Shown here: positions 10,752 through 21,016 of the stretch, piece by piece
Position numbering within the stretch: the first letter of the stretch is position 1
Layout of the letters: each line of letters opens with the position of its first letter
Source of the DNA: Dipteronia dyeriana
Lineage: Eukaryota > Streptophyta > Magnoliopsida > Sapindales > Sapindaceae
DNA length: 64,000 nt
Assembly (NCBI GenBank): GCA_032871835.1
Contig: CM065295.1
Location: 84,189,819 to 84,253,818 of the forward strand
Direction of reading: 5' to 3'
Program-made: the position numbers and the translations under genes
The notes under the pieces: model-generated
The model's database searches: none
What the model saw: the letters and a program-made list of their open reading frames with translations, nothing else
What the model was told of the DNA's origin: nothing

Positions 10752-11852
10752 GGTGGTGTTTGGTTACCATTGTGGAATGAGAATTGGAATGGTAATGAGA
10801 ATGAGAATTGGAATGGAAAGGAATGGAAAACTGATTTCTTTGTTTGGTTGGGACTTTAGAATCAAAATCTGAATCAGTAATATTTTGTTTGGTTAACAAC
10901 TGAATAGAATGGAATCAACTGTATTTTGACCAAAATACCCATAATTACAAAACATTTATAATAACATTTGTTATAATATAAAATATATGTTATATTATAT
11001 ATTATAATTAATATTATATATTAATATTATATATTATAAATATTATTATATATATATTTTAATACTTATTATTATATATTAATATTATTAAATATGTAAA
11101 TATTATATATAATTATATAATGTGTATGTATATATATAATAATATATATAATTAGAAAATATAATGTTCATTTTGGATAATAATAATAAAATATAAAAGT
11201 ATAAATTATATAATAATATATATTATATATTATATATTAAAATATTATAAATATTGATATTATTAATATTAATATTATTATATAAATATTATATATAATT
11301 ATATAATGTGTATGTATATAATAATATATATAATTAGAAAATATAATATTCATTTTGGATAAAAATAATAAAATATAAAAGTATAAATTATATAATAATA
11401 TATAATATAATATATAATATATATTATATATATATATACATTATGTATATAATAATATATAATATATAATATAAATAATTAGAAAATATAAATAAAATAT
11501 AAAAGTATAATATATATATATATTTTGTATAATATAATATATATTTTGGATAATAATAATATAATATAATATATATATATATATATTATAATATATAATA
11601 ATATATATATATAATAGTATGATATTTATAATAAATATATATATTATTATTATTTTTGGAAATAAGGGTATTTTTGGAATTGAGTTGTGGGATAGAGGGT
11701 TATTTTTGGAAAGAAAATGTGTTAATGGAATGGAATGAGCATTCCATTGGTTTTTGGATGGAATGCTCATTCCACCAAAATGGTGGAATCCCCATTCCAT
11801 TGAAATTTAACAAACCAAACAAATGGAATGAAACACCCAACCAAACACCACA
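10752..11852. mobile_element. PIF/Harbinger-like MITE with an expanded AT core
   Basis: The ends are GGTGGTGTTTGGTT at 10752 and AACCAAACACCACA ending at 11852. Both flanks carry TTA (10749-10751 and 11853-11855), the usual Harbinger target. The subterminal zones (10770-10850 and 11700-11835) are crowded with GGAATG and CATTCC motifs, several of them palindromic. The middle (about 10975-11650) is almost pure A/T. There is no coding capacity, so movement would depend on a transposase encoded elsewhere. Confidence 0.7.
11098..11410. repeat. Direct duplication inside the MITE core (186-bp offset)
   Basis: A segment of about 120 bases starting at 11098 recurs at 11284. Both copies contain ATTATATAATGTGTATGTAT, TAATTAGAAAATATAAT and TTCATTTTGGATAA. 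A third, truncated copy follows near 11470-11520. The differences are small (for example ATGTTC against ATATTC). Confidence 0.75.
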
Positions 11853-11855
11853 TTA

Positions 11856-12824
11856 GAGTTTGATTGCATCTAAATAATATTATTACTATAAATTTAAAAT
11901 ATTGTTAATAACTATATAATTTTGTTTTACAATTATTAAATTACTTGTTATAGTTATTCTTAATATATTAAAATATAAATATATAACAAATAGTTAGAAG
12001 GGTATAAATGTAAAAGTATTAATTTTCAGATATTTATAACTTAAAAAAACAAACAGCTTATCACTTACATTCATTTTTCAGTGAAAAAAAAACATGTTTT
12101 TCAGTTTTCAGTATTCAGTAACAATCAACATTGTTCAGTCTTCAGAGAAAAAATCAAACGGGGACCTAAGTTTAATAAACATTTAAACATTAACCTATGT
12201 TGTCCATTCTTCTAGACCAATAATATGGTTTGATATCAAACTAAGGTTGTTTTATTTATTTATTATTATTATTATTTAAATACCAAACATTGTCCAACTT
12301 TACTAGAGATTAAATATCGGTTGAAAACTAAAATTGCATAACTTGTTTATTTATTTTTTTGTTATCAACTAAATATAATAGCTAAATTGTTTGTCAGCAA
12401 TATCCGAAAACAAATACATTTATATTTATATCCTTTCAATTATTAATAGTTATATAATTATATGTTAATATATTAATTAAGAAACTAAAAACTATTAGAT
12501 GCATGCTAAGACAAAATGATTTAGTTATTGATAAAATTTCAAAATTTTAACTTTTGATTAACAATACCATCTAATATAATATTTGAATTTATAAAATGAT
12601 TATAGAGGTTTTTTTTTTTTTTTTTTTTTTGTAACTAGGAGATTACAATGTTATCATGTACTTTTTAAGGATTTTGTTTGTTTAGTTCAAGCAGGCACGG
12701 TAAGAAAATATATGATAAGTGTTATGAGGATGAAATTGCAAATGAAGTAATCACGTGGAACCTAACTGAGGGATTCCATCGAATGGGGTCTCCATCGCCG
12801 GTGGCCTATTCACGGTCCCCCTCC
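11856..12824. other. AT-rich intergenic DNA with a poly-T tract
   Basis: No gene was recognised. There is a T run of about 22 bases near 12609-12630. The last 100 bases before the second hAT element (around 12780-12830) are less AT-rich and end in the 8-bp target sequence ATCGCGAC (12825-12832). Confidence 0.5.
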
Positions 12825-12843
12825 ATCGCGACTAGTGGTGTAA

Positions 12844-13055
12844 AAATGGGCCGGCCGGTGACAGACCGGTCCGGCCGGCCCAGGGAGTTCACGGGCCGTT
12901 CTTGGAACGGCCCGTGAAGGAAGAGGGCCAGGCCGCGGCCTGGCCCGGGACGGGCCTCGTGCCGGGCCTCTGGGAGGAGGCCCGACAGGCCGGCCCGCCT
13001 GGCACGCCAATCCGGCGTGCCAGGCCTGTCGGACCGGTCCGTCGGTCCGTTCGGC
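12844..13055. repeat. GC-rich 5' subterminal block of hAT copy 2
   Basis: Dense GGCC, CCGG, GGCCCG and palindromic GGCCGGCC motifs in both orientations, in sharp contrast to the AT-rich surroundings. The matching 3' block is 16412-16625. Equivalent blocks are about 425-655 and 4000-4180 in copy 1, and about 57358-57560 and 60846-61015 in copy 3. In known hAT elements, repeated subterminal motifs are the transposase binding sites; that role is inferred here. Confidence 0.75.
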
Positions 13056-13095
13056 CAATTTATTTTTATTTTTATTTTTATTTTTTTTCAAAAAA

Positions 13096-13132
13096 CCTCC
13101 AACGGCTGGAATTGATTTCTAGCCGTTGGAGG
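13096..13132. repeat. Perfect 12-bp-arm hairpin in hAT copy 2
   Basis: CCTCCAACGGCT (13096-13107) and AGCCGTTGGAGG (13121-13132) are exact complements with a 13-base loop. The hairpin lies between the GC-rich end and the TATA box and is kept in all three copies. Confidence 0.85.
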
Positions 13133-13200
13133 AAATTAAAATTACCAAAACCCCCCTACAATCTTTTAAATTACATTTTGACCCACAAATCAAATTTTTC

Positions 13201-13208
13201 TATAAATA
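13201..13208 (+). promoter_or_regulatory. TATA box of hAT copy 2
   Basis: TATAAATA, followed by a CT-rich leader (runs of CTCTCT from about 13233). It is present at the same relative position in the other copies. Confidence 0.55.
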
Positions 13209-13381
13209 CTTCTATCCATTTCATTTTCCATTAACTCTCTCTATCATTCTTTCAATATCTAATTCTCTCAAATCTCAATCTCTAATATATTCTCCAATTC
13301 TCTAAACTTTTTCATTCATTTTGGTTATTACTCTCTCTACAAAATTCTCTACGTTTTCCACCAACACACCAAATTTTAAAG

Positions 13382-13995
13382 GTACAATTTTGTTATTACT
13401 TTTGGTCTAACATATTCTCATAGTAAATTTATATGTTTATGTTTAGATTTGAGTTACTTAATGAAAACATTATCTATTTAGTTAGTTAGTTTATCAATTT
13501 TTGGGCTTTAATGTTAATATTATTTGTTTAGTTTATTAAGATTTTTAAGTTTAGTAGTAATTTTAATATTTGTTATTAATAAATTTAGAAAGTTAAGTTA
13601 ATTTGTATTACTGAAATTACTTTTTGTAATAAGTAAATGATGAATGTTAAGTGTAATAATTACGTTTGATATTGTTTTTTTCATAAATTAAAATTTTTCA
13701 TTTGTAGATTATGATAGTAAATTTAAGAGTAGTGGTTCAAATCATCAATTTTATGTTAGTATATTATGTTAGTAAATTTATCAATTTTATTTGTAGTAGT
13801 GAACTAGTGAATTTAAAATTTTATGTTAGTAGATTATGATTTTTTTTGTTTATTTAATTTGTTTTTTAAGTAAATAAATTATTGTAAGTGTCGTATTAGT
13901 TATAGTAATTATTGTTAGTAAATTAAGATTACTGTTAGTAAATATTGATTTTTAATTTGGCTATTAACTACTACAGTGTTCATATTTTTATTCAG
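13382..13995 (+). other. Predicted 5'-UTR intron of hAT copy 2
   Basis: Donor TTTTAAAG then GTACAATT and acceptor ATTTTTATTCAG. The acceptor ends three bases before the ATG at 13999. The 614-base interval is T/A-rich, as plant introns are, and has repeated TTAGTAAATTTA phrases. The splice borders are shared by the three copies. Confidence 0.6.
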
Positions 13996-13998
13996 ATA

Positions 13999-16077
13999 AT
14001 GGATCCTAACCAGCAGCCTTATTTTCCGGACGGTTTGAATATGCTCAACGATGAATTTGATATTTCAGAACCGACCCATACTCAAACGGGAGCTTCTGGT
14101 TCCGACGTTACACCAACATCACGTCCTAGAAAATTAACATCAGATGTTTGACAATGTTTCAACATAGTCCAAATGACACTCCCAAACGGGGCGTCTGGCC
14201 TCAGAGCTAAATGTAATTTTTGCCATAAGAATTATGCTACAAGTACGGGGGGAACCGGACATTTGAGACGGCATATGCACAAATGTATGCCTGCACATGG
14301 ACATGTAGATACTACAACCCAGACACAGCTTCAACGGCACCCAGACGGGTCCGTTACAACGTGGCAGTTCGACGCCATGCACGCTAGAGAGTGCTTGGCA
14401 CGATACATTGCACAAACTGATCAACCGATCAGTATTGGTGAGAGTCCATTTTATAAAGAATTAATCACATCTGCATATAACCCCCAATATGAACCTGTTT
14501 CTAGAACCACCACTAGAAATGATTTGATACGATTGTTTGAAACCGAAAGGGATGACTTAGTTGCTGAAATACAGCATTTAAGTGTCTCTGTTGCATTAAC
14601 TTCTGATATTTGGAATGCATGTTCCAAACAGGACTATTTATGTGTCACGAGACACTATTTAGATTCTGATTGGAGGATAACAAAAAGAATTTTTGGTTTT
14701 CGTCCTATGGATTTTGCACATACCGCAGAAAATATTTTTAATGTCATAATGGAAGTTTTAGAAACTTATGAAATCACGCAACGCATTCTTTCAATCACAT
14801 TTGATAATGCATCTGCAAATACTAGCTCTATTGCATTGTTTGTTGCAAGAAATATCCCGCAAGATGGAGGTTATTTCTTCCATCAACGGTGTGCATGTCA
14901 TATTATAAATTTAGTTGTACAGGCTGGTTTAAAGCAGGTAAGCGACCAAATAGATCGCATCAGAGATGCCATTTCTTGGATTTGCAGTTCTAATCCTAGA
15001 TTCAGTGAATTCAAGAGACATTGTAAATTAAACGGTCTCAAACCCCGACGATTCCAAACTGATATACCGGTAAGGTGGAACTCTACTTATTTAATGTTGT
15101 AAAATTGTTTGGAATATGATACAACCATTACACGTTTTTATAACATGAAATTGACCGAAACAGGACAACTTAGTCCAAAATTACTTTCCACAGACGATTG
15201 ATATGTGGTAAAGATTTTTGTTCAATTTTTAAAGATATTTTACAATGCCACTGTAACTCTTTCCGGGGTATATTACCCCACATCTTTTCAGGCAATCCAT
15301 TAGATAGTGGAAATGTTTGAACAGTTAAACAGTTATAGAGAAGATGAACATCTAGGCGCTGCAGTTGTTGTCATGAAGACAAAGTTGAAAAAATATTGGG
15401 CTAACATTCCCTTACTTTATGCCTTAAGTGCTATAATAGATCCCAGGGTTAAATTATCTGGTTTAGAAGTTTTGCTTGAGTTTATTGGTATTAATTTGTC
15501 AATAGATTATTCAGAACAAATTACTGACATTCGAACCAAGTTGTTCGAGATTTTTCATATTTATGAGACCAAGTTTGGCAACATTGACATCCCCCAATCA
15601 ACACGACCGGAGACAGAGCCGAAGCAAACAAGTTGGAGCCTTCTGAAACGAAGAAAAAAAGACAAATCAGCAAGTACTTCTTCAGGGCAAAGATCTAGCC
15701 CATCTTCTTGTACCGAACTTATTAGGTACCTTGAAGCACAGTTCGATGCTGTTGAAGACAATGAAGAGTTTGATTTGTTGTTATGGTGGAAGACCTATAC
15801 GTACATGTATCCAGTTCTGTCACACTTAGCACGTGACGTACTGGTTATTCCAGTGTCAACGGTGTCTTCAGAACAAGCTTTCAGCACCAGTTGACGCATA
15901 ATTGAACCAAGAAGAAGCTGTTTGTCTCCAGAGATGGTGGAGGTATTAACATGCCTTCGGGATTGGGAGTATGCTAAAAAAATGTTACAAAATCTAACTG
16001 TAGATAAGGAACTTAATCTAAATTTCGACAATCTATATATTGATGACCCTTCAGGTAGTGGCCAGGGCCAGAACTAG
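13999..16077 (+). pseudogene. hAT transposase pseudogene (copy 2, single frame, five stops)
   Basis: A frame of 693 codons runs from the ATG at 13999 to the TAG at 16075-16077 with no frameshift. It encodes a BED zinc finger (CNFC then HLRRH and HKC, about codons 70-100), a central catalytic region (SDIWNACSKQDYL, then ITFDNASANTSSIALF and HQRCACHIINLVV) and a C-terminal hAT dimerisation segment (LLLWWKTYTY, then SSEQAFSTS, about codons 588-640). Five in-frame stops break it: TGA 14149-14151, TAA 15100-15102, TGA 15199-15201, TAG 15301-15303 and TGA 15892-15894. Comparison with the other copies shows the ancestral codons were TGG, CAA, TGG, CAG and GGA, so four of the five changes are C-to-T or G-to-A transitions. 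The longest open piece is 309 codons (14173-15102). No functional transposase is expected. Confidence 0.92.
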
Positions 16078-16649
16078 GTTATACTTTTACATATGTATTT
16101 ATTATTTACTTGTAAGTTGTAAAACGGTTGCACTCTTTTTCCCTTACCAAGTTTTTATCCTACTGGATTTTTCTTGGTAAGGTTTTTATGAGGCAATCAT
16201 GTAGATATGTATTACTGAATTCCATAAGTGAAAAATAAATAAATAATTAAAAAATTGTTCGTTCTCTTTATTCATTTCAAATCCTAATAATTGTTCGTTC
16301 TCTTCATTCATTTTAAATTCTAAACCCTTAACCATAAACTATAAATCCTAAACCCTATACCCTAAATCCAAAAAAAAAAGTAATTTGGAAAAAAAATTGG
16401 ACCAAAAAACTAACCCGCCGGACCAGACCCGTTAGGCCTGGCCCGGCCGGCCCGCCAGAGGCGCACGGCCCGCCTGAGGCAGGCCGGCGTGCCGTGCCGG
16501 GCCTGCTTCTCTGGAAACAGGCCGGCCCGGCCCTACCCCCGACACCGTCACCGGCCGGCCCGGCTCGGCCTGTTTCCAAAAATGGACTGGCCAAGCTGTC
16601 CCTAATGGGCCGGGCCAGTCCAGTCCATTTTTACACCTTTAATCGCGAC

Positions 16650-18150
16650 CGAGTGTGATTCATCTTTGGATCTCCATAAAGGGAAATCCAATCTTCAATC
16701 AAATTTTATTTTAAATTTTTTAATCCATATTTTTTTTTCTCTTTTTATCAATATTGATTTTAATTTTATTTTTTATATTTTTTGCAATTTAATATCTATG
16801 GTTCATCTCAATCCTTCTTATTTTAAAAAAAATATATAAATTTTAAATTTATTTTGTTTTAATTTATGATTGTAATGAATTAAACATAATAAGATTTAAG
16901 TTTTTATACCTTTTTGATATGTACGGTCAACTATGAAACTTAACGGTCAAACACTAACAGTGAGGAATTCTAAATTGAGAGGCGTGAATTTTATTGAAGA
17001 CTGAATAATGACTGAATCCTAAAACTAAATGATATATTTCTTATTTTTTTTATAATAAAGTATCAACTTGTTTGCTTTTTGGTGGTAAAATAGTTTTAAA
17101 ATAAGTAATTTGACATATATACCCTTATTATTATAGTTGTTATGTATTTTCATTTTATTTCATTTTATTTCAAAATATGGTAAATAATGATTTTTAAATA
17201 GTTTTGATTTAAAAAATAAATAAAAACAATATTGAAAGTGACAATGTGATTAATGCTATTTTTTTCAAATCGGTTTATCATAAATAATAGTTTAATATAA
17301 ATAAATTTGAATAATATAAAATTATGATAAAATTAGAAATATGTTATCTTTCGGAAGATAATCTTCGAAAGAAACATATTAAATACAATCCAGTTATTTG
17401 AAATTATATTAAATGTCAGAATTTCTTACTTTTTATTTTTTGTATTTTAAACTGTTTGACCAGTTAAAAAAATAAATAAATTTTTTTAATAATTTTAATT
17501 CAGACCCAATAAGTTTTAATTGAAAAAAACAAATGATCCCTTAGTTTAATCAATTGTTGTTTCAACCTATGATTAGGGCAACCTCATGCATATTGTGTAA
17601 TATTACTTCAATTGTAAATAAGTAAATCTTACGAAGATATGTTTTTTTTTAAGTAAAAATCACATGTGTGATTTGAAAAATGAAAAAAGTTCACTTTTCG
17701 ACTTAAATGAATTAAAGGGGTGTATTCAATCTATAATTTGTTGGAATTTAACATTATGTTTGAATTGATGAAATATGATAGAGATAGAAGGAGAGGTAAA
17801 CGAGGGAAAAGAAAGGAAAAGAAAGTGTTTGTAATGATTGTTATTTGAATGGTTTAAATAAAAAATAAAGGAAAATAAAATAAAATCAATCAATCGTATT
17901 TATAGGTGAGAAATAAATGAATACAGTATAATTATTATTGGAATGATTCTTAACTTTAAATTGTTTTTAATTTTTTTCATGAGCCTATAATTATTATTTC
18001 ATGATTTATAGTTGTTTGTTATTAGATTTTCATGGTAAATGTCAATATTAGTTGATGTGTATACAATCTGTTTGATTGAATAATTCTTATGGAACAACCA
18101 ATTATTATTTCATGTTTGATGCAATATTGAATATATATATATATATATAT
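16650..18150. other. AT-rich intergenic DNA
   Basis: No gene, RNA or supported transposon border was seen. A short TA run lies near 18132-18150, immediately before the tandem duplication. Confidence 0.5.
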
Positions 18151-18731
18151 ACTTTCATCTATTGCAGTTTTTATATAGACAAGTTTATTCAGATATTTTC
18201 ATTGACGAAAGTGTTCTATTGAGGTTCGAAGAATCTTCATCACGGTTATTCGGATATAATTGATGTAATATATTTATCTTGAAATCTGTAGCAAATTGGT
18301 GTATGTATACTAACAATTTTGTAATATATTTTTTTCATTTTTTTTCTCTTACTTTTCTTTCTTATATTCTGATTATCTATCATTTATTGTACTTTTTATA
18401 TTTAAGTTTTCTTGTACTTAATAATAATTGAATGGACTATACTTTCATCTATTGCAGTTTGTATATAGACAAGTTTATTCAGATCTTTTCATTGACGAAA
18501 GTGTTCTATTGAGACTCGAAGAATCTTCATCACGGTTATCCAGATATAATTGATGTAATATATTTATCTTGAAATCTGTAGCAAATTAGTGTATGTATAC
18601 TAACAATTTTGTAATATATTTTTTTCATTTTTTTTTCTCTTACTTTTCTTTCTTATATTCTGATTATCTATCATTTATTGTACTTTTTATATTTAAGTTT
18701 TCTTGTACTTAATAATAATTGAATGGACTAT
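18151..18731. repeat. 290-bp tandem duplication
   Basis: 18151-18440 and 18441-18731 are near-identical copies beginning ACTTTCATCTATTGCAGTTT. They differ at only a few bases plus one extra T in the second copy. No reading frame spans them. They may be part of the CACTA-like element whose end lies at 19334, or a separate local duplication. Confidence 0.92.
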
Positions 18732-18739
18732 TATATTAA

Positions 18740-19334
18740 CTTTGATTGAATTTGCAAATTGTTATCTTTTTTTTAATTATCACTAAATTTGTATAAAACA
18801 AACATAATTTGCATATGGTTAACTGTCACTAGTTTTGTGTATTGTGATAATATTTAAATAATTAATTGTCGATAAGGTTCTGTATAGTGACACAATTTTG
18901 ACATGGTTAATTATCACTAAGTTTGTGAATAATGACATGATTTTAAAACAATAAATTGTCTATAAGAAGATGTATAATAACAAAATCTTTAAACAATTAA
19001 TTGTCAATAAAAAAATGTAGAGTGACAAAATCTTTAAACAATTAATTGTCACTAAACAGATGTAGAGTGACAAAATCTTTAAACAATTAATTGTCAATAT
19101 ATACAAATTTAGTGACACAATTTTTATTTTGTCACTAATTATGGTCAAATGATAATATGCCACTAAAAGTTACGATTTATGACAAGTACCAAAAACCGTC
19201 ACAAATACTTTTAGTGATAGGACTAAAGCGACGAATTGTTAGTGACATTTTTTTGTCACATTATTAAAATTGTGACAAATTCTTTACATGTAGTGATAAA
19301 TAATTTTTATCGTTGTATGTCAATTTTTTGTAGT
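18740..19334. mobile_element. CACTA-like transposon terminus (partial)
   Basis: The right edge, TTTTTTGTAGTG at 19323-19334, is the complement of the CACTACAAAAAA start typical of CACTA/En-Spm elements. The preceding 600 bases are packed with short subterminal motifs of the TGACAAA and TGTCACTAA kind in both orientations. A matching CACTA start was not found to the left, and no transposase reading frame is present, so this is a truncated end or a diverged non-autonomous copy. The left limit given is where the subterminal motifs fade. Confidence 0.55.
18949..19120. repeat. 45-bp subterminal tandem repeats
   Basis: CAATTAATTG-containing units recur every 45 bases (starts near 18949, 18994, 19039 and 19084), each with GTGACAAAATCTTTAAA. 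They belong to the CACTA-like terminus. Confidence 0.8.
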
Positions 19335-19492
19335 GATCTTTCATCACTTAAAATGGTGAAAAAATGTCAATGAGTGACAAGTTAAAAAAAACCAACAACC
19401 CCTAAATCAATATTGTTATGAAAATACAATATGAGTGAATGTCCATCTAATCTTACAATGTAACTTATGATCGTTCACATTCCCCAATTTAT

Positions 19493-19695
19493 TCTCAAGT
19501 TTATGGCTCCATTGATTCTCATGTTTATTGCTAATGTCTTTTTATGTTTGTAACTACTATATCGTGAGCCAATAAAAAAGAGGTATCACCAAGTTGTAAA
19601 TACGATTGAGAAGTTAATAAAATATCATATTTATATGTTGTCTATCTCTTGAATTTTTCTCATGTTCTTGTGTTATTACTATTAAGTTTATTCTA
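19493..19695 (+). repeat. Left (5') LTR remnant of the copia element
   Basis: It aligns over about 200 bases with 25574-25768, sharing TCAAGTTTATG, CACCAAGTTGTAAATAC, AATAAAATATCATATTT and TTATTACTATTAAGTTTATT. The outer part of the LTR is not recognisable, so the start is only where similarity begins. Confidence 0.7.
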
Positions 19696-19728
19696 CGTTA
19701 TCAGCACGAAGTAGCTCTGATCAGCTAG

Positions 19729-20740
19729 TTGAATACGTCGAACATCACAAAACTTGAATTTGTTGCTCTTGATATTTCTAGTGACAACTATCCGATACTG
19801 AAATTCATCTTGATGCAAAGAATCTGTGAGAAACAATTAAAGAAAAAAAATAAAGCATCTTCACAGGACCGTGCAATAGCAATGATTTTCCTTCGACACC
19901 ATCTCCATGAAGGAGGAAATCTGAGTATCTTATTGTCAAAATCCATTTTGAGATTTGGACAAATTAAAAGAGAGATTTAATCATCAGAAGACGGTGATAC
20001 TTCCAAATGCTCGTTATACTTGGATGCACTTACGATTGTAAGATTTCAAATTGGTCTGTGAGTATAATTATTCGTTATTTAAGATTGTCTCTCAATTGAA
20101 ATTATGTAGAGAAACAATAACAGAACAAGACATGTTAGATAAAACATTTTATACTTTTCATGCCTCGAATTTGCTCTTGCAACAGCAATATCGGGAGCGT
20201 AGATTTATCAAATATTCTGAGTTAATTTCATGTCTTCTTGTGGCTGAACAAAATAATGAGTTTTTGATAAAAAATCATCAATCTCGCTCAATTGGAACTG
20301 TAACATTCACATAAGCGAATGTTAATTCATCAAATAACCGTGACGGTTATCGTGGTTGTGACCATGGTCATTATCAAGGCTGAGGGGGTCATAATAACAA
20401 ATCTAAACCAAGCCACCAAGCCACCAGAAATGGAATAACAATGATGAAAAACAATAAAATGGGAAGTATTTTCAAAACAAACTATCTAAAAATCATGACA
20501 ATGCTTGTGTCCGTTGTGGAGTAAAAGGGCATTGGTCGTATAAATATCGTAAACCTAAACACCTTGTAGAACTTTATCAAGCATAATTGAAGGCAAAAGG
20601 AAAAGCGGTGGAAACAAATTTCATTGATCATGATGTGTCTGTTGACATAACTCACCTGAACGTTTCGGATTTCTTTAAGGACTCAAATAGAAATATTGGT
20701 CACTGGATTGGTGGTGGAAATGTTAATAACAATTAGCATG
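19729..20740 (+). pseudogene. Copia gag pseudogene with CCHC zinc knuckle
   Basis: The frame opens with KLEFVALDISSDNYPILKF and AIAMIFLRHHLHEG, the retrotransposon capsid-type gag start. It continues in other frames with FHASNLLLQQQYRERRFIKY and SELISCLLVAEQNNEFL (20051-20314). Near 20506-20560 comes CVRCGVKGHWSYKYRKPKHL, a CCHC zinc knuckle in which the last cysteine position reads Tyr. Then come VDITHLNVSDFFKD and the gag-end segment. Stops and frameshifts occur at 19978-19980, at 20312-20314 and in between, so no particle protein can be made. Confidence 0.8.
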
Positions 20741-21016
20741 TTTGGTATTATTTTCCAGTGGTTTTTTTTTTCCATTATGTGTTTTGGTGTGTTACTAGTG
20801 TTTAATTATCGTTATGCTTAAGTTTGTTTTGAGTGCTCTAGTGTATTTTGAGTGTGTTTATAATAAAATTCCCTACAACGTGTGCTTTCGAGGAAATAAA
20901 TTTATCTTATAATTTGGTTTGCTTTAATGAAGTTTGAGTTTTATTTTCAATTATTTATTAATTAACTTGTATTACCCTCATTTTTTTTTTATATTTTTCA
21001 ACTTAAATTTATATAT

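Larger units (their letters stand above)
12833..16641 (+). mobile_element. hAT DNA transposon, copy 2 (3.8 kb, inactivated)
   Basis: The left TIR TAGTGGTGTAAAAATGG starts at 12833. The right end, CCATTTTTACACC followed by a slightly altered tail, finishes at 16641. A perfect 8-bp target duplication ATCGCGAC flanks it (12825-12832 and 16642-16649). GC-rich GGCC-motif blocks occupy about 12844-13055 and 16412-16625. A perfect hairpin, a TATA box, a leader intron and the transposase follow in order, and a telomere-like tract lies at 16318-16372. This copy is the best preserved of the three: the whole transposase is still in one frame. Confidence 0.94.

Noticed and set aside
11441..11800. 119-residue frame across the MITE
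   Set aside because: Composed of Ile/Tyr repeats from (TA)-rich DNA; not protein-like.
18960..19163. 67-residue frame with repeated INCLKILSLYI
   Set aside because: An artefact of the 45-bp subterminal repeats of the CACTA-like end.
20760..21016. Possible separate insertion between copia gag and integrase
   Set aside because: The stretch is T-rich and non-coding as read, but no inverted ends or target duplication were found, so decayed copia sequence is as likely.
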